Shown: positions 1 to 6,175 of the stretch, piece after piece
Numbering within the stretch: the stretch's first letter is position 1
How the letters are laid out: every line of letters begins with the position of its first letter
Assembly: GCA_012837565.1 (NCBI GenBank)
Contig: DUQY01000125.1
Coordinates: 1 to 6,505, forward strand
Origin: Bacteroidales bacterium
Lineage (GTDB): Bacteria > Bacteroidota > Bacteroidia > Bacteroidales > P3
Reading direction: 5' to 3'
Length of the DNA: 6,505 nt
Made by a program: the position numbers and the translations under genes
The notes under the pieces: model-generated
Database searches by the model: none
Told to the model about the DNA's origin: nothing
Seen by the model: only the letters and a program-made list of their open reading frames with translations

Positions 1-1
1 A

Positions 2-115
2 GAGGTAGAAGATAAATTAAATAATAGACCTCGTAAAAGATTTGGTTATTTGTCCCCTTTGGAACAATTAAATAAAGTATTAACAAATGAGGAAAAAGTT
101 GCATTTAAAACTTGA
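2..115 (+). CDS. IS30-family transposase, C-terminal fragment (5' end outside window)
   Basis: This open frame enters from the left edge and stops at TGA 113-115, giving 37 residues. It contains LNNRPRKRFGYLSP followed by a short helix and the ending VAFKT. The block NxRPRKxxGYxxP near the C-terminus, with an ending close to VAF-T, is the hallmark of IS30-family DDE transposases, which cut and join insertion sequence ends. The catalytic DDE residues lie upstream of the window, so it cannot be seen whether the gene is intact. The right end of the element should lie at or just after the stop codon, because in this family the gene often runs into the right terminal repeat. The family assignment is fairly secure; activity is unknown. 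Confidence 0.8.
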   Translation, partial: EVEDKLNNRPRKRFGYLSPLEQLNKVLTNEEKVAFKT

Positions 116-124
116 ATTCGGCGA
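98..124 (+). repeat. Probable right terminal repeat of the IS30-family element
   Basis: The sequence from GTTGCATTTAAAACTTGAAT through TCGGCG overlaps the last codons and the stop of the transposase. IS30-family elements commonly have right inverted repeats of about 20-30 bases at just this place. The left end is not in the window, so the repeat cannot be confirmed by pairing and the exact boundary is a guess. Confidence 0.35.
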
Positions 125-226
125 ATAAATTTATTTGATTTATAATATAATAACGTATATTTTAGGTTAATAATATAAACAAAACTAAAATATTGGCAAA
201 TATATAATGTTTTTTCGCAATTAAGC

Positions 227-254
227 TTGTATTTGGAATAAATATGTATATTTG
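227..254 (+). promoter_or_regulatory. Bacteroidota-type promoter for the ferredoxin gene
   Basis: A perfect -7 element TATATTTG lies at 247-254 and a TTG at 227-229 sits 17 bases upstream, within the TTG-N17-23-TAnnTTTG consensus described for Bacteroides. It predicts a transcript starting near 259-261 with a leader of about 40 bases. It lies outside the inferred insertion sequence end, so the ferredoxin does not appear to depend on a transposon promoter. Confidence 0.6.
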
Positions 255-301
255 CAGTATTAATAAGTTCAGTCAAGTATTAACCTTAAAAAAAATGACT
301 T

Positions 302-493
302 ATGGCAGTTGAAAAAGTATGGATAGAAGATGATTGTATAGCATGTGGCATGTGCGTTAGTATATGCCCAGAGGTTTTTAAAATGGAAGACCTTGCAGTT
401 GTGATTGAGGGTGTGGATTATGCTCAACACACTGACGGAATTATAGAAGCAGCAGAGTCTTGTCCTGTTGAAGTAATTAAATATTCTGAATAA
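302..493 (+). CDS. Small single-[4Fe-4S] ferredoxin
   Basis: The gene encodes a 63-residue cytoplasmic electron carrier. The N-terminal half has CIACGMCVSICP (C12, C15, C18, C22) and the C-terminal half has AAESCPVEVI (C54). This is the pattern of monocluster ferredoxins of the Pyrococcus/Thermotoga type, in which C12, C15, C18 and C54 would hold one [4Fe-4S] cluster; the second cluster motif of clostridial 2[4Fe-4S] ferredoxins has been lost. The cysteine equivalent to C22 forms a disulfide in several relatives, but there is no partner cysteine here, so C22 should be free. The length is normal for the family. The ATG at 302 follows an A-rich stretch (AAAAAAAATG is out of frame), with no Shine-Dalgarno, as expected in this phylum. 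The gene has its own promoter and terminator. The redox partner is unknown; the hydrogenase-like protein about 780 bases downstream is a possible but unproven partner. Confidence 0.95.
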   Translation: MAVEKVWIEDDCIACGMCVSICPEVFKMEDLAVVIEGVDYAQHTDGIIEAAESCPVEVIKYSE

Positions 494-523
494 GAGAATA
501 TAAAACTTAAATCACTGAAAGAA

Positions 524-565
524 GAAAGGCTACTCTTTATATTAAGAGTAGCCTTTCGTATTTTG
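524..565 (+). terminator. Intrinsic terminator after the ferredoxin gene
   Basis: A perfect 14-bp inverted repeat, GAAAGGCTACTCTT (524-537) and AAGAGTAGCCTTTC (544-557), encloses a 6-base TATATT loop and is followed by the T-rich GTATTTTG. It starts 30 bases after the ferredoxin stop. The stem is symmetric, and the complementary strand also carries a short T-rich run beyond it (CTTCTTTCAG), so it may also stop transcription of the minus-strand gene ending at 749, although that gene ends almost 190 bases away. Confidence 0.9.
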
Positions 566-748
566 TTAAAATAAATTGTCAAACGAATAAGTTAAATAAC
601 TTAATCTAGAAAAAAGCTTTTTTGTCCCGATATTTACCTACCATTATTATAATACTTTGGTGTTAAAACAAATTGAATTGTAGTAACGATAGGATTTAAT
701 TTTAATTTTCCTGAAAAATTATAATTTCAATATAGAGATTGAAAAGGT
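566..748. other. AT-rich intergenic stretch, no gene seen
   Basis: No coding sequence with good support is visible between the ferredoxin terminator and the end of the minus-strand gene. The stretch holds two small palindromes: TAAGTTA/TAACTTA at 588-603 and the uninterrupted AAAAAAGCTTTTTT at 610-623. Either could be a weak hairpin or simply reflect AT-rich composition. It would form the 3' region of the minus-strand transcript. Confidence 0.5.
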
Positions 749-1126
749 CTATAAGCGAATTGAGTTTAGCTGATAAATCGACATCTTATTGTAATACCGA
801 TTATCAGTGGAGGTTATGTAATAGCTATATTTAGTGTTCTTATTGTTAAAGCTAAATAAGCTAACATTGTCGCCTGATGAAGAGTTTTCAACCTTAGAGG
901 TTCCAAACCTATAGTCGGTAAGGATGAATTTTAGATTGGTTTTGGAATCAGTTTTTGCAAATGATATGATTGTGTTGAATAAACCTTTTGAAGAGTTCTT
1001 CTTAACAGATAATCCTGATTCAAACTTTAGGGCTATATCAACATTATCATTAAAAGATATCTTAGGGCTAACGATTAGTCCTAGGATAAATAATGATGTG
1101 ATAATATAGATTTTGAATCTTTGCAT
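749..1126 (-). CDS. Small exported protein of unknown function
   Basis: This is a 125-residue protein I do not recognise. The N-terminus has a short basic stretch (MQRFK) and then a hydrophobic run IYIITSLFILGLIVS (about residues 6-20), which reads as a signal peptide or a single membrane anchor. The rest is polar and rich in Ser, Asn, Lys and Tyr with no cysteines, consistent with a periplasmic or surface location. No lipobox cysteine follows the hydrophobic run, so it is probably not a lipoprotein. I prefer the ATG at 1126, preceded by the purine-rich AAGAAAGAAAG, over a TTG 18 bases upstream (1144), because the latter lies almost on the predicted transcription start. A good minus-strand promoter sits just upstream (1149-1179). 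The gene is divergent from the hydrogenase-like gene. It could be a taxon-restricted protein; a chance reading frame is less likely given the promoter and export signal. Confidence 0.65.
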   Translation of the reverse strand: MQRFKIYIITSLFILGLIVSPKISFNDNVDIALKFESGLSVKKNSSKGLFNTIISFAKTDSKTNLKFILTDYRFGTSKVENSSSGDNVSLFSFNNKNTKYSYYITSTDNRYYNKMSIYQLNSIRL

Positions 1127-1148
1127 AAAACTTTCTTTCTTCAACTTG

Positions 1149-1179
1149 CAAAAGTAAACTATAAATTTCTAATTTGCAA
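1149..1179 (-). promoter_or_regulatory. Promoter for the small exported protein
   Basis: Read on the minus strand, TTG (1179-1177) is followed after 20 bases by TACTTTTG (1156-1149), a perfect TAnnTTTG -7 element. The predicted transcript starts near 1143-1145, leaving a leader of under 20 bases before ATG 1126. The same TACTTTTGC 9-mer recurs in both promoters at the right end of the window. Confidence 0.6.
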
Positions 1180-1207
1180 TTTTTTTCAAATAAAAATTGA
1201 AGAAAAT
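1179..1207. repeat. Imperfect AT-rich inverted repeat between divergent promoters
   Basis: ATTTTTTTCAA (1179-1189) and TTGAAGAAAAT (1197-1207) are complementary except for one T/G position, with a 7-base ATAAAAA centre. The repeat starts at the -33 element of the minus-strand gene and lies upstream of the plus-strand -7 element, so it is outside both predicted transcripts. A DNA-binding site is more plausible than an RNA hairpin, but low-complexity sequence may produce this by chance. Confidence 0.35.
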
Positions 1208-1220
1208 CTTTTTTATGGTG

Positions 1221-1247
1221 TTGTTTGAGATTATTATATTAATTTTG
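1221..1247 (+). promoter_or_regulatory. Probable promoter for the hydrogenase-like gene
   Basis: A perfect -7 element TAATTTTG lies at 1240-1247. The nearest -33 candidate, TTG 1221-1223, is 16 bases upstream, one base shorter than the usual range. The predicted start near 1252-1254 gives a leader of about 18 bases before the ATG at 1271. Confidence 0.5.
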
Positions 1248-1270
1248 TCATTCCAATAAACCTTATTTAT

Positions 1271-3127
1271 ATGAATTCAAGTGTTATTACATTTAACGAG
1301 AAAAACTGCACCTCTTGCTATTCTTGTGTAAGAAACTGTCCTGTTAAAGCCATTAAAGTTACTAAAGATAGTGTTTATCCGCAGGTTATTGCAGAAAGAT
1401 GTATTGGTTGTGGGAGTTGTGTTGAGGCGTGTTCTTTCAATGCAATTATTGTTGCCGACACAATACAGATAGTTAAGGATTTAATAAAGTCAGGTGATAA
1501 GGTTGCCGCAATTTGTGATCCTTCAATTGCAGGAGAGTTTGAGGATATAACAGATTATAGGAAGTTTGTCAAAATGATAAGGAAGATAGGCTTCGAATAT
1601 GTTACTGAGGTGGCTTTTGGAGTTGACTTAGTTGCAAATCGTCAAGCTATATTAACTAATGATAAATCAGGAAAATACTATATAACTTCTCATTGTCCGG
1701 TTATGAACATGTATATTGAGAAATATGCACCAGAACTTGTAGATAACTTAACAAGAACAGTTTCTCCGGCACCAGCAACAGCGGTTGCCCTAAGAAATAT
1801 ATATGGAAATGATTTAAAGATAGTAAACATTTCTCCTTGCATTGGAGCAAAAAAAGATATAGACCGTCATCAAAATTCAGCTAAAATAGATGCTGTACTT
1901 TCTTTTAGGGAGCTAAGAAAGATGTTTAAGGAGATGAATATAAGAGAAGAGACGGTTGAGTTTTCTGATTTTGACCCACCACTGGGCTATAAAGGTGCAT
2001 TATATCCAATTCCAGAGGGTTTCGTTGAGGCATGTGAGCTTTCAACCTCCTTAATTGATGGATGTTTTATTACAGCTCAAGGGGCGGTTGATGCAATTGA
2101 TGCAGTAAATCAATTTTCAGAACATGGAAATAAGTTTAACAAACACTTTAATCTATATTTTTGCGAGGGATGTATAGTAGGTTCAGGTTCATCTCCAAAG
2201 GGCAAAAAGTTTATAAGACATAATTTAGTAAGAGAATACGTTAAGAAGAGAGTTTCTAACTGCGATAAGAAAGTTTGGGATGCTAATATTCTTAAGTTTT
2301 CAAATACTCCTTCAATCAAATGTAATTATAAAATAGACGATCAGCACCTTCCAACTCCAACAGATGATGAAATGGAATTAGCTTATGAAAAGCTAGGCAA
2401 AGCAACCTCAGGAAGATTTACTGACTGCCATTCTTGTGGTTATGGAACTTGTAAAAAGCTAGCAGAGGCAATTGCACAAGGCATAGCAACCGAAGATATG
2501 TGTCTTACTCATACCCAAAGTGGGAATCGTATTTTCCATGACCAATTGCAATCCACAACAAAAGAACTTATTTCAACTCAAGAAGAGGTTTCTCACCTAA
2601 AAGATAATTTAAGCTTACAACAAGTTAGGAATGCTGAGGTTTCAAAAGCTATGTCTCTAATGGTTCATAGTCTAAAAATTGGTGCAGCTATTATTGATGA
2701 CCATATGAAGATAGCAGATTCTAATGCCTCATTTGTTGAAATATTAGGTGATGATGCAAAGGAAATCGACGAAGTTATACCAGGACTTGTGGGAGCAAGT
2801 ATTAGTTCGTTAGTTCCAAAGAATATTTCTAAGCAAATAGAGTTTTTATTAAAAGGAGAAGAAGGCATTGTTACAAAAGATATTGAATTTTCTGGCAGAC
2901 TTGTAAGCGCTTCAATTTTCTCCCTAATACCAAAGAAATCTGTATGTATTCTTATAAGGAATCTTTATGACCAAGAAGAAAAACCACAAGAAATTATTAA
3001 TAGAGTAACCGAAGTGATTCAGCAAAACCTTCGTCAGGTTCAGGAAATTGGTTTCATTCTGGGTGAGGGTGCATCTAATACAGAGAAGATGCTAAATACT
3101 ATTATCAAACTAACTAAGAATCAATAA
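1271..3127 (+). CDS. Sensory FeFe-hydrogenase-like protein with PAS domain (HydS/HsfB type)
   Basis: This 618-residue protein is probably cytoplasmic; no membrane segment or signal peptide is seen. The domains in order are as follows. Two [4Fe-4S] ferredoxin motifs (C13, C16, C19, C23 and C44, C47, C50, C54) come first. The FeFe-hydrogenase large-subunit domain follows (about 75-345), with L1 TSHCP (C142), L2 SPCIGAKK (C190) and L3 FCEGC (C298, C301). Next is a further iron-sulfur domain, CHSCGYGTC with a distal cysteine (C386, C389, C394, C411). A probable coiled linker (about 415-455), a PAS-like domain (about 456-565) and a helical tail (about 570-618) complete it. This is the layout of sensory hydrogenases, which are thought to pass an H2 or redox signal to a PAS or kinase output. 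The usual L1 TSCCP, L2 PCxxKK and L3 CxxxC are all altered: His replaces the proton-relay Cys, L2 has one extra residue and L3 is CxxC. Catalysis is therefore doubtful, although four ligand cysteines remain. No kinase, phosphatase or HydEFG maturase gene is adjacent. The gene is monocistronic. The family call is secure; the exact subgroup and function are inferred. Confidence 0.9.
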   Translation: MNSSVITFNEKNCTSCYSCVRNCPVKAIKVTKDSVYPQVIAERCIGCGSCVEACSFNAIIVADTIQIVKDLIKSGDKVAAICDPSIAGEFEDITDYRKFVKMIRKIGFEYVTEVAFGVDLVANRQAILTNDKSGKYYITSHCPVMNMYIEKYAPELVDNLTRTVSPAPATAVALRNIYGNDLKIVNISPCIGAKKDIDRHQNSAKIDAVLSFRELRKMFKEMNIREETVEFSDFDPPLGYKGALYPIPEGFVEACELSTSLIDGCFITAQGAVDAIDAVNQFSEHGNKFNKHFNLYFCEGCIVGSGSSPKGKKFIRHNLVREYVKKRVSNCDKKVWDANILKFSNTPSIKCNYKIDDQHLPTPTDDEMELAYEKLGKATSGRFTDCHSCGYGTCKKLAEAIAQGIATEDMCLTHTQSGNRIFHDQLQSTTKELISTQEEVSHLKDNLSLQQVRNAEVSKAMSLMVHSLKIGAAIIDDHMKIADSNASFVEILGDDAKEIDEVIPGLVGASISSLVPKNISKQIEFLLKGEEGIVTKDIEFSGRLVSASIFSLIPKKSVCILIRNLYDQEEKPQEIINRVTEVIQQNLRQVQEIGFILGEGASNTEKMLNTIIKLTKNQ

Positions 3128-3188
3128 TTTAATGTGGCGTTTTAGGAAATTCTTTCAGTATTTAGCCAAAAGAAAACCTATATCCTCT
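3128..3188. other. Convergent intergenic gap without a clear terminator
   Basis: Sixty-one bases separate the stop codons of the convergent hydrogenase-like and T9SS-protein genes. I looked for a shared bidirectional hairpin and found only short, interrupted complementarity (TAGG 3142-3145 with CCTA near 3177, and TGGC with GCCA), not a convincing intrinsic terminator. Transcripts may overlap here or end by another mechanism. Confidence 0.5.
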
Positions 3189-6095
3189 TTATTTAATAAC
3201 AATTATCTTTTTCGAAATCTTGTTTGTTGGACTTGTTATTTGTAAGTAATATGTGCCAGTTGGAAGACTACTAACTCTTATCTCCTTAGGTAGCTTATCC
3301 CATTTGTTTAGTGTTTGTCCATTTTGGTTAATTAATTTAGTTTCCCCAAAATCATTGCTTTGAGTTTCTATATTAATAATATCCTTTGAAGGGTTAGGAG
3401 AAATCTTAATTAATGAGCTATAATCAATATCATCCTCTAATGAACTTAGGTTTAAGTAAATTATAGTAGACCAGTCGCTATACTCATCAATTCCACAATA
3501 AGACCTAACCCTAAACATATATTCTGTTTCTAAATCTAGGTTCCTAATATTGTGAATGGCAACGTTAAATACCCTAATACTATTCCAATCAACTGCATAT
3601 CTTTCTTTGAATTCTAATTCCCATATTGTTTCACCCATATCATCCCAAGAGCATGATACTGTTTCATCTCCTTTTGCAGAATTTTGGTAAATAGCATTGA
3701 AGTTTGTTGGGGCTTGGCATGAAATAGCTGTATTTGTTTTAAATGTTATTTTAGTCCAAATTTGATCTGATACTGCTCCACAATTAGACTTTATCCAAAT
3801 GTTATATACTGTATTAGGTAGTAAATTAGAGATTTGAAAAGGATGCAAGCTTGTTGTGTAGTTTATTGAAGAGCCTAATAATGTATCTGTAACAAGAATA
3901 TTCCAGCTTGTATTGTTAGTTGAGCTAGTCCAGTCAATAATAACATTGGTTGAGCCTATTTCCATTATCGATATTTGGTCTGGAGACTTACATAAATCTC
4001 TAATTTGAAAATCTTTTATATAGTTATTGACTTTAGAGGTCTGATTATGTTTTGGAACAAAAGCAAATCTAATATATCCTTCATTTGCAAGCTGTGGTAT
4101 TTCCTCAAGAACACTAGAGGCGAAATTCTCTGTTTGAATAAGATTTTTTATTTCAAAATATGTTGAACCATTATTTGTTGCAAGGAGTTTTGTGTGTAAG
4201 AAAGGGAATACACTATCGCAGTGATAATACATAAAACTTAGCTCTGGGTATCCTAAGTTAGTAAAATTAAATATTGGAGAAAAGAGGGTGTCACCCTTTG
4301 TTTCCCAGCAAGAGTTTTGATTATCATAACCCTGTCTATTATTCCAAGCAATACTATCAGATAAATCATTAAAAGGGAATTGATTTACTGTATTACATAA
4401 GGTATGTAAAATGAAGTTTGAATACCTTGATGTGTCTTCGTGAATTGAGATAGCTTTAATTCTAACGCTATAATAAGTATCTGCCATTAAGTTTGTTAGG
4501 GTATCAAACCTTGTATAAATATCTCTCGATGTATAAACTGTATTCTCTCCATTATTTATTCCATACTCAAACACCCATTTTGTAACACTTGGGTCTTGGT
4601 CCCAAGATAGAATGGCATTATTACTAGAATAAGAGATTGTATGAATGTTTGAAGGTGGAAGACATTTTATTCTGGTAGTGAATGTGTCTATGGTTGAAAA
4701 GAAACTCTCTTCCATTAAGCAGTCGGCTTGAACTCTATAAATATAAGTTGTGTTATCATCTAAGTTTTGAAGGCTATGGTTTGAAGTAACCGAATTTATT
4801 GTATTCCATTGCGTATGTCCTGCTTTTCTGTATTGAATATTGAAAAACTCTTGTCCCTCTGCAAAATTCCAACTAAGATTAGCATAGCTTGACGAAACAT
4901 AGCTATGAGTTGGATTGGTAGGAGGAGCACAGTAGCGAGCAGTAATGTAAATATCATCAACAATTGCTCCACCTTGTCCACCAACTGATGCATTGTTTTT
5001 CCATGCAAAAACAAGTCTGCGAACTTGTCCAACAAATTGAGCTGGAATTTCAATATGTTCTGATTGCCATTCATTATTCGAATTATTATAAAAAACATTC
5101 CCAATACTATTTGATTCGCTTGGCAATTCATTAACGTTTAGTGGGGTGTTTTCTCCCATCAAATAAACTTTTAATCCGTCATGTGCTAATTCTCCTATGC
5201 AATTCCATTTGAAATCTAAATAGAAACTTGAAGCATAACTTGGAATTAAAACATCAATGTATGCATAGCTAATTGCAGAGGATTGAGAATAATAATCATT
5301 AGTGTTTCCTCCGTTTGTTGAAATGTAAATTGATTTGTTTCCGTCAACTGTTATATTATACGAGTCACTTAATAACCAAGGGTTCAAAGGACCATTTACA
5401 AAGCCAAAGGTTGAGTTTTGAACATCGTCTTCAAAGGTTTGCATAACAGGTAAGTCATAAAACTGGTTAGATATATATCTTGTGCTAATAAACGACCAAC
5501 CGCTTTCGTTGCCTAAACAATTGTTCTTAACTGCAATTTGATACCAATTGTCAAGAATAAGAGCTGAGTTTGGGATTTCATAAAAATAATTATTTACAAT
5601 AACTCTTGCACCTTCAAGATTAGGATCCGAACCAAGTTCACCATAGACAACCTCCCATTCATTTTGAGTTGAGTCTGCTTCCCATTGAATGGTAATTCCT
5701 GTTGGCCCCATAGCATTAATGGTTAGTTGTGAAATTGGATTACAACCATTAGGATATGAATATGTAATGAAGTTTGAAATTGTTGACCAAGCTGTCGTAT
5801 CTCCATAAATATCTATCATTCTAACCTTCCAATTATAAACCGTTCCTAAAATAAGATCTGTTATAAATAAAGAGTCTGTTGAAACCATTTGTTCAACCAC
5901 GTTATTACTTTGAGAAACATTATAAGAAACAATCCAAAACATTCCATTTATGTCGTTACTCCAAGAAAGGGTTGCATCTCCAAATTGAATATTTGTGGCA
6001 TTTAAATTGGTTGGCGCAGGAAATTGTGAATTGTCAGCACTAGCATTGAAAGCAAATGAACACAATAAGATAAAGAAAATATAAGCTCGTTTCAT
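3189..6095 (-). CDS. Secreted fibronectin type III / cleaved-adhesin-like protein with T9SS sorting domain
   Basis: This is a 968-residue extracellular or surface protein. Residues 1-20 (MKRAYIFFILLCSFAFNASA) form a signal peptide ending at an AxA site. Fibronectin type III-like modules follow at about 26-112 and 118-210. A beta-sandwich resembling the cleaved-adhesin/MAM-like jelly roll occupies about 212-388 (TFEDD start, GGAIVDDIYI end). Two more FN3-like modules lie at about 390-475 and 478-567, a second, more diverged beta-sandwich at about 570-700, and two FN3-like modules at about 702-788 and 793-882. The tail, about 890-968, is a type IX secretion sorting domain: ISPNPSKDIINI, then LPTGTYYLQI and a basic end KISKKIIVIK. 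Several modules start with Cys-x-x-Pro (C389, C478, C702, C793) and have a second Cys near their end (C459, C772, C867), suggesting one disulfide per module. No protease or glycosidase motif is seen, so adhesion or polymer binding is the best guess. The gene is monocistronic, with its promoter facing parE. Confidence 0.9.
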   Translation of the reverse strand: MKRAYIFFILLCSFAFNASADNSQFPAPTNLNATNIQFGDATLSWSNDINGMFWIVSYNVSQSNNVVEQMVSTDSLFITDLILGTVYNWKVRMIDIYGDTTAWSTISNFITYSYPNGCNPISQLTINAMGPTGITIQWEADSTQNEWEVVYGELGSDPNLEGARVIVNNYFYEIPNSALILDNWYQIAVKNNCLGNESGWSFISTRYISNQFYDLPVMQTFEDDVQNSTFGFVNGPLNPWLLSDSYNITVDGNKSIYISTNGGNTNDYYSQSSAISYAYIDVLIPSYASSFYLDFKWNCIGELAHDGLKVYLMGENTPLNVNELPSESNSIGNVFYNNSNNEWQSEHIEIPAQFVGQVRRLVFAWKNNASVGGQGGAIVDDIYITARYCAPPTNPTHSYVSSSYANLSWNFAEGQEFFNIQYRKAGHTQWNTINSVTSNHSLQNLDDNTTYIYRVQADCLMEESFFSTIDTFTTRIKCLPPSNIHTISYSSNNAILSWDQDPSVTKWVFEYGINNGENTVYTSRDIYTRFDTLTNLMADTYYSVRIKAISIHEDTSRYSNFILHTLCNTVNQFPFNDLSDSIAWNNRQGYDNQNSCWETKGDTLFSPIFNFTNLGYPELSFMYYHCDSVFPFLHTKLLATNNGSTYFEIKNLIQTENFASSVLEEIPQLANEGYIRFAFVPKHNQTSKVNNYIKDFQIRDLCKSPDQISIMEIGSTNVIIDWTSSTNNTSWNILVTDTLLGSSINYTTSLHPFQISNLLPNTVYNIWIKSNCGAVSDQIWTKITFKTNTAISCQAPTNFNAIYQNSAKGDETVSCSWDDMGETIWELEFKERYAVDWNSIRVFNVAIHNIRNLDLETEYMFRVRSYCGIDEYSDWSTIIYLNLSSLEDDIDYSSLIKISPNPSKDIINIETQSNDFGETKLINQNGQTLNKWDKLPKEIRVSSLPTGTYYLQITSPTNKISKKIIVIK

Positions 6096-6126
6096 AATAT
6101 TAATATATGTTTTAGTCTTTAAACAG

Positions 6127-6158
6127 CAAAAGTAACTAAAATGTAAACAACAAACAAA
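6127..6158 (-). promoter_or_regulatory. Promoter for the T9SS-exported protein
   Basis: On the minus strand, TTTG (6158-6155) is followed after 20 bases by TACTTTTG (6134-6127), a perfect Bacteroidota -7 element. The predicted transcript begins near 6121-6123, giving a leader of about 27 bases that is AT-rich and has no Shine-Dalgarno. Confidence 0.6.
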
Positions 6159-6167
6159 AAGTTTTTG

Positions 6168-6175
6168 TACTTTTG
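6168..6175 (+). promoter_or_regulatory. -7 promoter element for parE
   Basis: TACTTTTG is a perfect TAnnTTTG element only 6 bases before the ATG at 6182. No TTG is found 17-23 bases upstream, so the -33 part is missing or unusual. Transcription from it would start at about 6179-6182, making the parE mRNA leaderless or nearly so. A second in-frame ATG at 6188 could serve instead. Confidence 0.45.

Noticed and set aside
46..276. 76-residue minus-strand reading frame
   Set aside because: It runs across the transposase tail, the insertion sequence end and the ferredoxin promoter. The product is low-complexity, rich in Tyr, Ile, Asn and Lys, as expected from translated AT-rich non-coding DNA.
610..623. 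AAAAAAGCTTTTTT palindrome as a second terminator
   Set aside because: It has no loop, only one G-C step pair at the centre, and no gene ending close by; composition can explain it.
924..1109. 61-residue plus-strand reading frame
   Set aside because: It lies inside the minus-strand exported-protein gene in antisense, has no promoter of its own and has no recognisable features.
1126..1144. TTG start at 1144 for the small exported protein
   Set aside because: It would sit almost on the predicted transcription start, and the ATG at 1126 has a purine-rich upstream stretch and gives a more typical signal peptide start.
2110..2868. Two minus-strand reading frames (2110-2319 and 2665-2868)
   Set aside because: Both are antisense shadows of the hydrogenase-like gene, whose domain motifs clearly fix the coding strand and frame.
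3128..3188. Bidirectional terminator between the convergent genes
   Set aside because: The complementary segments are short and interrupted by mismatches; no stable stem with a T tract could be drawn.
4796..5131. 111-residue minus-strand reading frame in another frame
   Set aside because: It overlaps the cleaved-adhesin and FN3 region of the T9SS protein in a shifted frame; the long frame with signal peptide and sorting domain is the real gene.
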